The notes beneath the pieces were generated by a model. That model searched no databases. It had not been told where the DNA came from and was given only the letters and a program-made list of their open reading frames with translations. 64,000 bases of DNA, from NCBI GenBank assembly GCA_017858515.1, contig JAFMBM010000003.1, positions 39,415 through 103,414 of the forward strand, given 5' to 3'. The stretch is from Cryomorphaceae bacterium (GTDB lineage: Bacteria; Bacteroidota; Bacteroidia; Flavobacteriales; Schleiferiaceae). Both the position numbers and the translations under genes were made by a program. Every line of letters begins with the position of its first letter. Positions within the stretch are counted from its first letter, which is position 1. Below, piece by piece: positions 43,793 to 53,900 of this stretch.

Positions 43793-44630
43793 TTTCAAGA
43801 GCTTCGGGATTGCGAAGCCACAAATCTCTTTGTGGAAAAGGAATTTGAATTTTGTGTTCTCTGAACTTCTCGTCAATGGCAAAGCGCAATTGACTTTTTA
43901 CATATTCAATTCTGAACAATTCAAAACTGTAAAAGAAAAGGGTGAAATCAAGTGAGCTAGCGCCAAAGTCTCTAAACTGCACAGTAGGTAATTGTTCTTT
44001 TTGAACCATGTCATTTTTCATTGCTACTTCAAGCAGCAATCTCTCAACCAATCTTGTATCACTCCCATAAGCAACCCCAACGCTTACTCCAAAACGTGTA
44101 GATTTTCTATTCTGACTCCAATTGACAACCCGATCACTTATTAATTGTTGATTGGGGATAATCATTACTATATCATCTCTAGTGATTACGGTTGTAGTTC
44201 GAAGTGAAATCTCCTTAACTTGGCCTACGGTTCCAGCAATTTCTACCACATCGCCTGCAGAAACAGTGCGTTCTGTTAAGATAATAAAACCAGCCACTAA
44301 GGCTTTAAAGAAGTCTTGAAGACCTAAACCCAATCCGACCAAAAGGGCTGTAGATCCTGCTAAAAAAACAGTTAATCTTACTCCAACCGATTCTAATCCA
44401 ATGGCGATGGTAATTACATAGGTTAAATACACTATCATCTGATAAATAGCGTATTCTCTTCCTTTGTCTAATCGCTCTTTAAGCCGAAGTCTTTGGAGGT
44501 ATTTTTTTACTACATAGAGAAAGAATCTGGCCAGAAGAAAGAGCAATACCAGCAGTATGACTTCATAAGCATTGAGATGGTATTTTCCGAGATTGAAAAA
44601 ATTGTAGGCCAGTAGTTCCTTAACCTCCAT
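43773..44630 (-). CDS. mscS: Small-conductance mechanosensitive channel, MscS family
   Basis: Two or three N-terminal helices are followed by the pore-lining helix and the beta domain. The family block GLGLGLQDFFKALVAGFIIL (about 100-119, pore helix TM3a/b) is clear. The Sm-like domain then continues TVSAGDVVEIAGTVGQVKEI, RTTTVITRDDIVMIIPNQQL and VVNWSQNRKSTRFGV. It opens on hypo-osmotic shock to release solutes. At 285 residues the size matches E. coli MscS. It overlaps the ABC permease gene by 11 bases and the Ppx gene by 20, so it is translated as part of the operon. Confidence 0.93.
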   Translation of the reverse strand: MEVKELLAYNFFNLGKYHLNAYEVILLVLLFLLARFFLYVVKKYLQRLRLKERLDKGREYAIYQMIVYLTYVITIAIGLESVGVRLTVFLAGSTALLVGLGLGLQDFFKALVAGFIILTERTVSAGDVVEIAGTVGQVKEISLRTTTVITRDDIVMIIPNQQLISDRVVNWSQNRKSTRFGVSVGVAYGSDTRLVERLLLEVAMKNDMVQKEQLPTVQFRDFGASSLDFTLFFYSFELFRIEYVKSQLRFAIDEKFREHKIQIPFPQRDLWLRNPEALENGRAPI

Positions 44631-45951
44631 ACTTCATCCATTTCCAAAGCTCTCCCCAGGTAATTTTCTTCCCATACATAAGAATACCCACTCGGTAAAT
44701 ACGACTAGCAACCCATGTAGTTCCAATAAAGCCTAGAATAAGTAGGGCCATGGAAAGCCCTAACTGCCAATAGGGTACACCAAAGGAGATACGCGTTACC
44801 ATAACAATGGGAGAGGTAAATGGAATCATGCTAAACCAAAAACCCAGTGGTCCATTGGGATCTTCCGCTACTTTCATTGCGATTACGATAGACAAGATAA
44901 TTGGAATGGTGACCGGAAACAAGAATTGCTGTGCATCTGCCTGATTCTCAACAGCAGATCCTATTGCTGCAAACATGGACGCATACAAGAAAAAGCCCGC
45001 TAGGAAATAAAAGATAAAACTGCCTATTAATAAAGGAACATTCAGGCTATCTAAGAAACTCAATGCCGAGCTGAGCCCGTCGTTCTGTAATTGCTCTATA
45101 TTTTCTGTACCCGCCGATTGTTCTGCAATGGTTTGAATAGCCTCCATCTTATCTGCCAAGAAAATTCCAGTAAAAGCAGTATAAATAACAAAAGACAATA
45201 CAATCCAAATGAGGAATTGAGTAAGACCCACCAATCCCGAACCTAAGATCTTACCCATCATAAGTTGGAAAGGACGGACGGAAGAAACAATGACCTCGAC
45301 TACGCGATTGCTCTTTTCTTCCATAACTCCATTCATGACTTGAGAACCAAAAATGAAGATGAAGAAGTACATAAAGAAAGCAAAGATGAATCCGATAACC
45401 ATCTTGCCCTCTACAATAGACTCTTCCTCTGCACCCGACTCTTCAATATTTATAGATTTAACTCGAACCACGGTGCGCACCTGAGCAATTACTTCAGGAT
45501 CAACTCCCTGATTTCTTAGCTTCAGATCTTCAATTTTGGAGCGAATTAGATCCTCTACGAAACTTTTTATACCTAGACTTACCTCTTCTTTACCGTAAAT
45601 AACAATATTCTTCGAAATGAAATCTGGATCCCAACCACTTCCTGTTGGGATATATACTAGTGCGTAATCTTCTGTGAGCATAAACTGCTCTTTGGCCTCG
45701 TCAATGGTATAATTAGCCGGAGGCCCTAAGTATTTTAGAGTTATTCTTTCCGTGCCTCTATCCATGTCTAAAATATCTGCCTGATCCAGAACCATAAGGG
45801 TTCTATCAGGCTCAGGCATGGAAGCAAAATAAGCAGGTAGAATTCCTATTGCAGATAGAAGAATGGGCCCTACTATGGTCATTATTAAAAAGCTACGCTT
45901 TTTAACTCGACTTAAGTATTCTCTTTGAATTATAAGTAGTATTTTATTCAT
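44620..45951 (-). CDS. ABC transporter permease (NatB-like, ABC-2 type)
   Basis: The protein has one helix at the N-terminus (MNKILLIIQREYLSRVKKRS start, then FLIMTIVGPILLSAIGIL), a large extracytoplasmic domain (about 45-180) with a VRVKSINIEES end, then five or six helices at the C-terminus. This is the topology of NatB-like permeases. VVEVIVSSVRPFQLMMGKIL (about 220-240) is the conserved block of the family. NatAB exports sodium or acts in stress response in Bacillus; the substrate here is unknown. It overlaps the ATPase gene by eight bases and mscS by 11. Confidence 0.88.
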   Translation of the reverse strand: MNKILLIIQREYLSRVKKRSFLIMTIVGPILLSAIGILPAYFASMPEPDRTLMVLDQADILDMDRGTERITLKYLGPPANYTIDEAKEQFMLTEDYALVYIPTGSGWDPDFISKNIVIYGKEEVSLGIKSFVEDLIRSKIEDLKLRNQGVDPEVIAQVRTVVRVKSINIEESGAEEESIVEGKMVIGFIFAFFMYFFIFIFGSQVMNGVMEEKSNRVVEVIVSSVRPFQLMMGKILGSGLVGLTQFLIWIVLSFVIYTAFTGIFLADKMEAIQTIAEQSAGTENIEQLQNDGLSSALSFLDSLNVPLLIGSFIFYFLAGFFLYASMFAAIGSAVENQADAQQFLFPVTIPIILSIVIAMKVAEDPNGPLGFWFSMIPFTSPIVMVTRISFGVPYWQLGLSMALLILGFIGTTWVASRIYRVGILMYGKKITWGELWKWMKYGG

Positions 45952-46858
45952 GGCTCTGTTTTACAGTCTGAATGAAAATCTCATTTACGCTTGGAATTAC
46001 TTCGCTAAGCAACTGAATTGTACCTAATTCCATCCCTGCTTTAAGAAGAGGTGTAGTGTCTGAACCCTGCAAGCGAACCACCTTCGTAAGGATGTTTGCA
46101 TCTTGCTTTTCTTCCAACAAAATAGCTCCTTCTGGAAGATTAAATTGGCTTTCTGAATGATCGCCTCTAATTTCAAGTTTAAAAGTATTGTCTCTGAAAC
46201 GTTCTCTAATTTCATTTAAAGAACCGTTCAATACAAACTTCGAACGACTAATTAAAGCGATATAATCGCACATTTGCTCTACACTTTCCATTCTATGGGT
46301 GGAGAAAATGACGGTCGTTCCCTTGCGGTTTAACTCAAGAATTTCATTCTTAATTAGTTCTGCATTGATAGGGTCGAAGCCTGAAAACGGCTCATCAAAG
46401 ATTAGAAGTTCTGGATTGTGTAGAACTGTAGTGATAAATTGAACTTTCTGGGCCATTCCCTTGGAGAGTTCTTCCACCTTTTTCTTCCACCAATCTTGAA
46501 TTTCAAAACGTTCAAACCAATCCTTAAGGGCCACTTTTGCCTGTTTCGAATCGAGGCCCTTTAGACGAGCGAGATACATACTTTGCTCTCCTACTTCCAT
46601 CTTCTTATACAAGCCCCTTTCTTCAGGTAAGTAACCAATTCGATTAACATCTGAAGGTTTAAGAGGCTTACCGTCTAAAAGAATCTGGCCTTGATCTGGA
46701 CCAGTAATTTGATTCATAATTCGAATCAGAGAGGTCTTACCAGCGCCATTGGGACCTAATAGCCCAAAAACGCTACCAGAAGGAATCTCCGCACTTACAC
46801 CATCGAGTGCAACATAATCGCCATATCGCTTCGTAACGGAATTGATGTTAATCTGCAT
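45944..46858 (-). CDS. ABC transporter ATP-binding protein (NatA-like)
   Basis: Walker A is GPNGAGKTS (residues about 35-43), the Q-loop lies at about 75-85, the signature is ELSKGMAQKVQFI (about 132-144), Walker B is LLIFDEPFSGFDP (about 154-166) and the H-loop is STHRMESVEQ. A C-terminal extension of about 80 residues (from about 220) is typical of the ABC-2 or NatA subfamily. The gene starts 38 bases after dnaJ and overlaps the permease gene by eight bases. The pair is NatAB-like, possibly for efflux under stress. Confidence 0.92.
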   Translation of the reverse strand: MQININSVTKRYGDYVALDGVSAEIPSGSVFGLLGPNGAGKTSLIRIMNQITGPDQGQILLDGKPLKPSDVNRIGYLPEERGLYKKMEVGEQSMYLARLKGLDSKQAKVALKDWFERFEIQDWWKKKVEELSKGMAQKVQFITTVLHNPELLIFDEPFSGFDPINAELIKNEILELNRKGTTVIFSTHRMESVEQMCDYIALISRSKFVLNGSLNEIRERFRDNTFKLEIRGDHSESQFNLPEGAILLEEKQDANILTKVVRLQGSDTTPLLKAGMELGTIQLLSEVIPSVNEIFIQTVKQSHE

Positions 46859-46896
46859 AGTATTGATTCAAAACTTATGATCCGAAAATAGAACTT

Positions 46897-48015
46897 CTAA
46901 CTGAACATTTCCTTAACTCTATCAAAGAAACTCTTATCTCGTTTACCTGGCTCTGGTTTGAAGTCTGCGAGCTCACGCCACTCCTCTAAAACTCTTTTTT
47001 GATCTGAAGACAAGGTTTTGGGTGTCCATACATTTACATGAACTAATAAGTCCCCTTTTCCATAGCCATCTAAAGAAGGTATCCCCTTGTTTTTCAAACG
47101 CAAAATTTGGCCACTTTGAGTAGAAGGCTCTATAGTAATTCTGGCTTTACCTCCCACTACAGGAACTTCTATGCTAGCTCCAAGGGCTGCATCTGGAAAA
47201 GATATATACAAATCGTAGTGCAGATTATTGCCTTCTCTTTTCAGTTCGGCATGTTCCGTTTCCTCTATCAACACAATTAAGTCACCTGCAACACCTCCAA
47301 AGGGAGCCATATTTCCTTGTCCAGAAACCTTTAGTTGCATGCCATCTTGCACACCTGCTGGAATATTAACAGATACTATATCGTCTTTCTGAACTAATCC
47401 GTCTTCTCTAACACCAGCCGGTTTCTTATCGATGGTTTTTCCTGAGCCTTGACAAGTAGGACAAGCAGCAGCTGTTCTCATTTGTCCCAACATGGTATTG
47501 GTAACTCGGTAGACTTGACCCTGTCCTTTGCAAGTACTGCAAGTCTTAAAGCTTACACCTTCTGCGGCCACCCACTTCTTAAGCTTTAGCTTCTTTTCTG
47601 CCCCTTGGGCAATCTCTTCCAAACCCAGCTTTACTTTTATGCGAAGATTCGAACCGCGTGTAGTTCTTCCCCCTCCGCCACCAAATCCACCAAATCCACC
47701 GCCGCCAAAAGCGCCGCCAAAAATATCGCCAAAGTTGGAGAAGATATCGTCCATACTCATTCCTCCACCAAATCCGCCACCCGCACCGCCGCCCATCCCA
47801 GCATGACCAAATTGATCGTATCGTTGCTTTTTCTCCGCATTGCTCAGAACCTCATAGGCCTCGGCGGCCTCCTTGAACTTCTCTTCCGCACTCGGGTCGT
47901 CTGGATTCTTATCGGGATGGAATTGTATGGCTAATTTTCGATAGGCCTTCTTAATCTCGTCTGCTGAGGCACTCTTGCTCAGTCCTAATACATCGTAATA
48001 ATCTCTTTTAGCCAT
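46897..48015 (-). CDS. dnaJ: Chaperone protein DnaJ
   Basis: J domain with the catalytic HPDKNPDD motif (about 33-40), a Gly/Phe-rich region (about 72-115 with repeated GGFGG units), and a zinc-binding domain followed by the peptide-binding domain. Only two CxxCxGxG motifs are visible, CSTCKGQG and CPTCQGSG, where the E. coli protein has four, so a single zinc centre is predicted. The remaining middle is [10 protein letters not shown]. The C-terminal domains ([40 protein letters not shown]) are typical. Ten bases separate it from grpE. It stimulates DnaK ATPase; dnaK is not in the window. Confidence 0.96.
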   Translation of the reverse strand: MAKRDYYDVLGLSKSASADEIKKAYRKLAIQFHPDKNPDDPSAEEKFKEAAEAYEVLSNAEKKQRYDQFGHAGMGGGAGGGFGGGMSMDDIFSNFGDIFGGAFGGGGFGGFGGGGGRTTRGSNLRIKVKLGLEEIAQGAEKKLKLKKWVAAEGVSFKTCSTCKGQGQVYRVTNTMLGQMRTAAACPTCQGSGKTIDKKPAGVREDGLVQKDDIVSVNIPAGVQDGMQLKVSGQGNMAPFGGVAGDLIVLIEETEHAELKREGNNLHYDLYISFPDAALGASIEVPVVGGKARITIEPSTQSGQILRLKNKGIPSLDGYGKGDLLVHVNVWTPKTLSSDQKRVLEEWRELADFKPEPGKRDKSFFDRVKEMFS

Positions 48016-48024
48016 TCCTTACTA

Positions 48025-48600
48025 TTATTCTCCTACTACAACCTTAGCGAAACGGATAACCTTTTCACCCAATTTATATCCTTGTTCTATTACATCCACT
48101 ACCGCGCCTTTCATTTCTGGCATAGGTGCTGGAATCTTTGTTATTGCTTCCATTAACTCTACATCAAAAACATCTGTAGGTTTTATTTCAAGAGATCTCA
48201 ATCCCTTTTGCACCAATGTGTTTCTGTATTTGTCTTGGATCAGCTTTATGCCTTCTACAAAAGCATTCGAATCATCGCCCTCTGGAATCTGCTTTATTGC
48301 TCTTTCGAAATCGTCAAGGACAGGAAGCATAGCTGTCATGAGTTCTTGATTGGCAGTTGAAAACAATTCCAACCTCTCTTTGCTCGTGCGTTTCCGATAA
48401 TTTTCAAAGTCGGCATAAATGCGCAAATAGCGATCCTTAAAGTCAACATTAACCTCAATCTCCTTTACCACCGTCTCCTCAGTGCTCTCGCTACTTGAGG
48501 AATCAGAAGTATGCTTTGGATCCTTGCCATTTTCTTTCTCAGAAGAATTTGATTTCTCCTTGGAATTCTGTTCTTCTTTAGATGTTTTTTGCTCGCTCAT
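48025..48600 (-). CDS. grpE: Nucleotide exchange factor GrpE
   Basis: The protein starts at the ATG at 48600 (MSEQKTSKEEQ); the frame is open upstream, but the N-terminus beginning there is the usual acidic Ser/Glu/Lys-rich tail (to about residue 50). The long coiled-coil helix (FKDRYLRIYADFENYRKRTS) and the head domain follow, with LPVLDDFERAI, IKLIQDKY and the closing EQGYKLGEKVIRFAKVVV. All GrpE blocks are intact. It exchanges ADP for ATP on DnaK. It heads grpE-dnaJ, with an upstream element carrying CTGTCA repeats and a sigma54-like sequence. Confidence 0.95.
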   Translation of the reverse strand: MSEQKTSKEEQNSKEKSNSSEKENGKDPKHTSDSSSSESTEETVVKEIEVNVDFKDRYLRIYADFENYRKRTSKERLELFSTANQELMTAMLPVLDDFERAIKQIPEGDDSNAFVEGIKLIQDKYRNTLVQKGLRSLEIKPTDVFDVELMEAITKIPAPMPEMKGAVVDVIEQGYKLGEKVIRFAKVVVGE

Positions 48601-48629
48601 AAACTGGATTTTACCTTCGAGACCATGGG

Positions 48630-48671
48630 TCAAATAACCTGCCAAGGCTTGTGGAAGTGACAGCTTGACAG
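48630..48671 (-). promoter_or_regulatory. Candidate heat-shock/sigma54-like regulatory region of grpE
   Basis: On the minus strand two CTGTCA copies (48666-48671 and 48658-48663) lie two bases apart, with a third in the end of the DinB gene (48699-48704). They precede TTGGCAGGTTATTTGA (48630-48645), which matches the sigma54 -24/-12 pattern (GG and TTG at correct spacing) except for the last C of TTGC. The site ends 29 bases before the grpE start. Whether it is a sigma54 promoter or a heat-shock element is not known. Confidence 0.35.
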
Positions 48672-48692
48672 CGCCTAGGCCTTTAGCATCAA

Positions 48693-49193
48693 TTAGTGTG
48701 ACAGGATGCGCCTTTGAGCCATCATATATCCTAAATGAAGTGCCTCGTGCTGGGCGTTGAATACAATCGCTCCTTCTATAGAATGTAGAATTACACCATA
48801 ACTGGTTTCATAAGGCTTGAAATTCGTGAAAACTTTATTCTGGCAATCTTTAACTAAGCCATCCAAACTCTCGACAGATAGCCGAGAAAGTGCGGGAAAA
48901 TCTGATTCCGGATAATACAGATCTTTGGGGTTACTTCCTTTCCTATACCTCAAAAGCATGGCTTCCTCTACGGGATGATCTAGGCCAGCAAGTCCATAGG
49001 TAAGAATATGTTGCGTAATAATGCTGTGGCCAAAATTCCAAAGCAAGTGATTGTTCATTCCAGATGGAATGAAACAAAGTTCCTCGAATGAAAACGACTC
49101 CATTAAGGAGAGCATATTCTTTCTTGTCTGACGAATATTGTCAATTACATTTTCTATCATTCCTTCTGGTATTAAATACAGCTTTATGGCCAT
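48693..49193 (-). CDS. DinB-family protein
   Basis: A four-helix-bundle putative metal-dependent hydrolase of the DinB/YfiT type. The metal-binding His triad is visible: His in LLWNFGHSIITQH (about 51 and 56) and in AQHEALHLGYMMAQRR (about 148 and 152). I use ATG at 49193 (MAIKLYLIPEG); a GTG at 49205 and an ATG at 49160 are alternatives. The family is linked to DNA-damage induction in Bacillus, and to thiol transferases elsewhere; the substrate is unknown. It lies upstream of grpE on the same strand. Confidence 0.78.
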   Translation of the reverse strand: MAIKLYLIPEGMIENVIDNIRQTRKNMLSLMESFSFEELCFIPSGMNNHLLWNFGHSIITQHILTYGLAGLDHPVEEAMLLRYRKGSNPKDLYYPESDFPALSRLSVESLDGLVKDCQNKVFTNFKPYETSYGVILHSIEGAIVFNAQHEALHLGYMMAQRRILSH

Positions 49194-49483
49194 TTCAAAG
49201 AGCACTTTAGGTAAATCATACCCTAGATGCTATCTGCATTGATTCTAAATGGATTAAAGAACCCACTACCTTAATTGATAAGGCTTGAAATACTGCTTTA
49301 CTAAAGCAGCCCTTTCCTCCCTCCATTCCATATTCCATAAACTCTCTGCAAAACTCTACAATAATTTGATCCCTGCAAAGACACTTCAATTCTAATCTAA
49401 ATGAAACTTTTTTTGATCGATTGAATACTGCTCACTCCTAATTCTTTCTAATCTAGCATCGCCCATTATAACATGCTATAAAA
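49194..49483. other. Intergenic region between DinB and susD genes
   Basis: About 290 AT-rich bases, containing no ORF with coding character. I see no repeat, RNA gene or clear promoter for the DinB gene. The terminator at its left end belongs to the susCD unit. Confidence 0.5.
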
Positions 49484-49511
49484 GAAAAAAGGGCGCCTAG
49501 GGCGCCCTTTT
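49484..49511 (-). terminator. Intrinsic terminator of susC-susD
   Basis: AAAAGGGCGCC (49487-49497) pairs perfectly with GGCGCCCTTTT (49501-49511) around a three-base loop TAG. On the minus strand it is followed by a T-rich run (TTTTTTCTTTT), about 23 bases after the susD stop. Confidence 0.9.
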
Positions 49512-49533
49512 AACAACAAACAACTAATATTCT

Positions 49534-50925
49534 CTATTGATCCCACCAAACAGGAGATAATATATCAGATACCACAATTGCATTTGAATTATACAGACGC
49601 TCTTGTTGAGGCGTAGGCAATCTGCGAGGAATACCAGATAAGGCAGCATTTGGATTTGCAGCCAGCGTTGGGAAGCCAGTACGTCTCCAATCTGTATATC
49701 CTTCTGCTTGAAGGAACATGGCAACGTTCTTCTCCGTCATAATCTTTTCTAGACTAATAGAACCAGCTGTTTCATTAGCATTCGCTGCTTCATAGGCGGC
49801 ATCGGAACTACCTGTTAAGAAGAGAATGCTCTCTTTTACCGCATTGTTATGAGCCGTAGCCGCAGCTGCAGCATTACCCGATCTCAAACTAGCTTCTGCC
49901 TCAATAAACAGTTGCTCTACATAAGTTACCAATGGAACTGGAGAGGCTGCTGATGCATACAAAGATCCTATATAAGAAGAATTTGTTGAATCCACTTGAT
50001 CGTAAGGAGTCCCAGAGTATCCACCATAAGCATCTTGTCCAAAAAGTACACTTACTCTTGGATCTGACTTTGCAACCATAGCATCCAAAAGGGTGGCACT
50101 TACACGGATATATCCACCTCTTTGTCCTTCGTAGGCAAACCACTGATTCAATGAGTTTCCACTATTGAAAAACACCATATTGCAATTGTCACCACTGGAA
50201 GTCATTCCTCCTGCACTAATAGCTGCAAGGGCTGCAGCCGCAGATCCTGCGGGATCTCTTTTGCTTAAATGGTTGGCATATCTAGCTTTCAGCACACGAG
50301 CCGTTTGTATCCACATCATCACATCCCCATTATAGATAAAATCATCTGTAGTAGGTAAAAATGTATTACTGGCTTCAGGACTTGAAAGATCCGCAATAGC
50401 TTCATCTAACAATGATTGAATACCTGAATAAATAGATTGTTGCGATTCGAATGCAGGCTCCAGATTGTCTCCAAATCCAGCCTCAGCAAACGGAACATCA
50501 CCCCATAAATCAGTAGCTAGACCTATATTCATAGCCATTAGAACCTTGGTAATTCCAGCGTACCATGGACTGCTCGCGCCATAGTCTCTAAGCATAATTC
50601 TGGAATTCGCCATAACGCCAGTGTAGATCACATCCCATTCATTCTGATTGGTCTGATCTGTAATAACGTAATTGGCAATTTCAACCGTTTGAGACCCTGC
50701 ACTGGTTCCCGCTAAGCGTTGAACCATTACCTCGCTCTGACGAGCCAGTTGACCACCAAAGGTTGCGAAAGTTGCCACTTCTATATTCGCCATCAATAAG
50801 CTGGCGGTTGAAGATTCTGGGTCGTTGGGCGACACTACATCGTCTTCAAAAAATTTCTCGCAAGATGTCGCTGAGAACAGCATGGCTCCTGCTAGAAACG
50901 CTGATGCAATTTTAAATCTTTTCAT
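49534..50925 (-). CDS. SusD/RagB-family nutrient-binding lipoprotein
   Basis: A lipoprotein signal (FLAGAMLFSATSC, Cys22) with an acidic downstream motif (EKFFEDD), then the SusD TPR-like helical fold. Visible family blocks are NEWDVIYTGVMANSRIMLRD (about 114-133), ATDLWGDVPFAEAGFGDN and VKSDPRVSVLFGQD, and the C-terminus has LEKIMTEKNVAMFLQAEGYTDWRRTGFP and GIPRRLPTPQQE. It lids the SusC barrel on the surface and binds the ligand. No glycosidase or regulator gene flanks it, so the ligand cannot be guessed. Together with susC upstream by 18 bases, it is a complete pair; it is followed by a strong terminator. Confidence 0.93.
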   Translation of the reverse strand: MKRFKIASAFLAGAMLFSATSCEKFFEDDVVSPNDPESSTASLLMANIEVATFATFGGQLARQSEVMVQRLAGTSAGSQTVEIANYVITDQTNQNEWDVIYTGVMANSRIMLRDYGASSPWYAGITKVLMAMNIGLATDLWGDVPFAEAGFGDNLEPAFESQQSIYSGIQSLLDEAIADLSSPEASNTFLPTTDDFIYNGDVMMWIQTARVLKARYANHLSKRDPAGSAAAALAAISAGGMTSSGDNCNMVFFNSGNSLNQWFAYEGQRGGYIRVSATLLDAMVAKSDPRVSVLFGQDAYGGYSGTPYDQVDSTNSSYIGSLYASAASPVPLVTYVEQLFIEAEASLRSGNAAAAATAHNNAVKESILFLTGSSDAAYEAANANETAGSISLEKIMTEKNVAMFLQAEGYTDWRRTGFPTLAANPNAALSGIPRRLPTPQQERLYNSNAIVVSDILSPVWWDQ

Positions 50926-50943
50926 CGTTTTCGAGTTTTTAAA

Positions 50944-53900
50944 TTAGAGACCAAAGCTTACCCCGAACATATAAGAACGAGTACCTGGGTTATTGAAATA
51001 ATCAAATCCACCTACATTCGATCCAGCACCTGTTAAGCTGGTTTCAGGATCTACACCACGGTAGTTAGTACTTAACCAAAGGTTACGTCCAGTAAAGCTG
51101 AAATCGATATAATCGATGGCAGTCTTATCGCTCTTGATAGGTAAGTGGTAGCTAAGGGTTAAATCGCGAAGACGAACCCAATTCACATCCTCAATCATAT
51201 CTTCAACAGCACCTCCTGCATCACCGGCTACTGTACGGAAGTAGGTACGCGCATCAAGTCCAGTTGTATTAGCCTGACCCGAAACATCAACACCGTTGAT
51301 TATGGTTCCCTCAGCATAAACACCTTCTACAACATATTCGCGCTCACGATCTTCTGTTTCTATTGTAATACCATATTGGTTCAAACGAGCCCAGGTACCA
51401 TTCCAGATAGATCCTCCTTTACGGAAGTCAAGCAAGAAGGTCAAGCCCCAGTTACCATAGGTAAAGCTGTTTCTCAAACCAGCCAACCAATCGGGCTGTG
51501 GATTTCCAATATTGCCTGTTTGAGCATCCAATAATGGTCTTCCATTTCCACCAATTAACTGCTCTCCTTGTGCATTTCTGGCCCAACGACTTCCGTAGAA
51601 GGCACCATAAGGCTGACCTACAATAGCAAAAGATTGAATGGATCCGAAGGCTGCTTCTAGATCTACTTCCTCCACACCATCTGCAAGCTTTAAAATTTCG
51701 CTTCTATTTTTGCTCCAGTTAAGACCAATAGTCCAACTGTACTTCTCCTCTCTGATAGGCTTGAAGTCGATATAAACTTCCCATCCCTTATTCACCATTT
51801 CTCCACTGTTCTCATACGCATTAGAGTAGCCAGATGAAGGTGATATCGGACGGAATAACAAAATGTCTACTGACTTCTGATTGTAGTAAGTCACATCGAT
51901 ATCTAAAAGACCATCAAGAATAACCACATTTAAACCTACTTCGTTTCCAATTACTCTTTCAGGCTTCAACTCGTCGTTACCCAGAGTACCTGAAATAGCA
52001 GATCCATTCTGGCCACCATAAGGGAAGGTCAATCCGTTGGTAAATCCATCTGTATAGGTTGGTGTATTGAAATAAGTTCTTGTTCCGTAAGGTACTGGAG
52101 GAACCCCTGCAACGGCATAGCTGTATCTCAGTTTACCGAAGTTCAGCCATTTAGGTGTTTTGTCGCCTAAGTACTCTGTGAAAACCCAGCTGGCTTGCGC
52201 AGATGGATACAAGAAGCTATTCTTTGCTGTTACTTCATAACTAGAAGCCCACTCATTTCTGCCAGTGAAGGTTAAATACAATTGGTTATACGCCTCTAAA
52301 GACAATTCACCAAACCATGCTGCAGTTCTCTGATTCTCAGCATACGAAGATGCGTAAAGGTCAGTAGCATTGGATAAATTGTAGAAATTCGGAACGGTTA
52401 GCTGCCTTCCTCTAGCAAATACATCGTCAAACTCGGTAATAAAGAAGTTATGACCTAGAGTAGCTTTTAATTTCCACTGCTCATTCAGGCTGGTATTGTA
52501 ATTCAATAACCAGTCTCCGTAGAGTTGACGGTTGCTCACTCTATTCTCGTTGATTTGCCCAACAGTTCCAATATCGTCTCCCCAAGAAGAAATGGCGAAG
52601 ATTTGCTTACGCTGATCTCCATACGCATCTGCTCCAATTCGGTAAGATGTTGACCATGTCTCATTGAAGGTGTAATTCGCAAAAACATTACCCATAATAC
52701 GGTTTACCTTAGAAGTAAAAGGATTTTCGTTGGCCGTATAGAGAGGATTGTCGTAGATAAAGAAATAGGTATTCTGATAACCTTGACTATTCTGATAATC
52801 TCTGATATCATAGGTTATTGGCGCACGTAATAGTCCGAGCATAATACCGGCTAGGTTAGAACCATTCTGAGCCATTGTGGAGTTGCTATATACATAGGTC
52901 GCTGTTCCTCCAATTTTCAATTTTGGACTTAACTCGGCATCTCCTGTTAAACGAACAGAAGTACGATTGAAGTTGGTATTAGGAACCACACCTGTTTGAC
53001 GGTGATCTCCTATAGAAAGGCGAACGCTTGTTTTACCTGTACCTCCAGATACCTCCACATTATTATTAAAGGATACTCCTGTTTGGAAGAAGTTATCTTC
53101 ATTGTTGAATGACTGTATGTTGGTAGTATCTAATCTTGGACCCCAGCTTTGCTGAGTACCCCCCGCAACATCATCGCCCGTTCCAAAAATTCCATCTGGT
53201 CCCGCATCGGCTGGGCCTATGTAATTCCCTCCTAGTCCAGCACCATACTTGCGCTGACGTTCTGGAAGCTTGTTCACTTGAGAGAATTCTACATTTGAGC
53301 TAACTTTAACTCCCAGTTCTTTTCCTCTTACCCCTCTTTTGGTGGTATAGATTATGGCACCATTACCCGCGCGGGCTCCATACAAAGCCGCAGCAGCTGG
53401 ACCTTTTAAAACCGTTACAGACTCTATGTCTTGTGGGTTGATATCAATCGCTCTATTTGAGTTGTTCACCCCTTGTAAGTTTGGGTTAAACGGATAATCT
53501 CTAGGAGACGATTGGGTTGTTTGGTTGTCGATGGGTACACCGTCGATTACGATTAAGGGCTGATTTTCACCAGTGAAGGTTGAATTACCTCTAATCAAAA
53601 TCTTAGATGAAGCACCGGGTGTTCCACCTGATCCGATTACTTGCACACCTGGAGCCTTAGCCGCTAGTGACTGAATAATGTTCTGCTCACCTGAATTGCG
53701 GATTTCATCTCCGCTAAGATTTGTAACAGCATAACCAAGGGTCTTTTTCTCTTTTGAAATACCTAGTGCTGTAACAACTACCTCATCAAGCTGAGAATTC
53801 TCTGCTTTCATTGAGATATTCAGGGTGGCGGAAGTAACAGCTACTTCCATGGTTTTAACTCCCATGCCACTAATAACTAGCACAGGCTTGTCGGTTCGGA

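Noticed and set aside
47640..47800. GGN-type repetitive DNA
   Set aside because: Explained by the Gly-rich linker codons of DnaJ; no independent repeat or array.
47528..47806. Pro-rich plus-strand ORF within dnaJ
   Set aside because: Antisense of the Gly/Phe-rich region of DnaJ; GGCGG codons read as Pro on the other strand.
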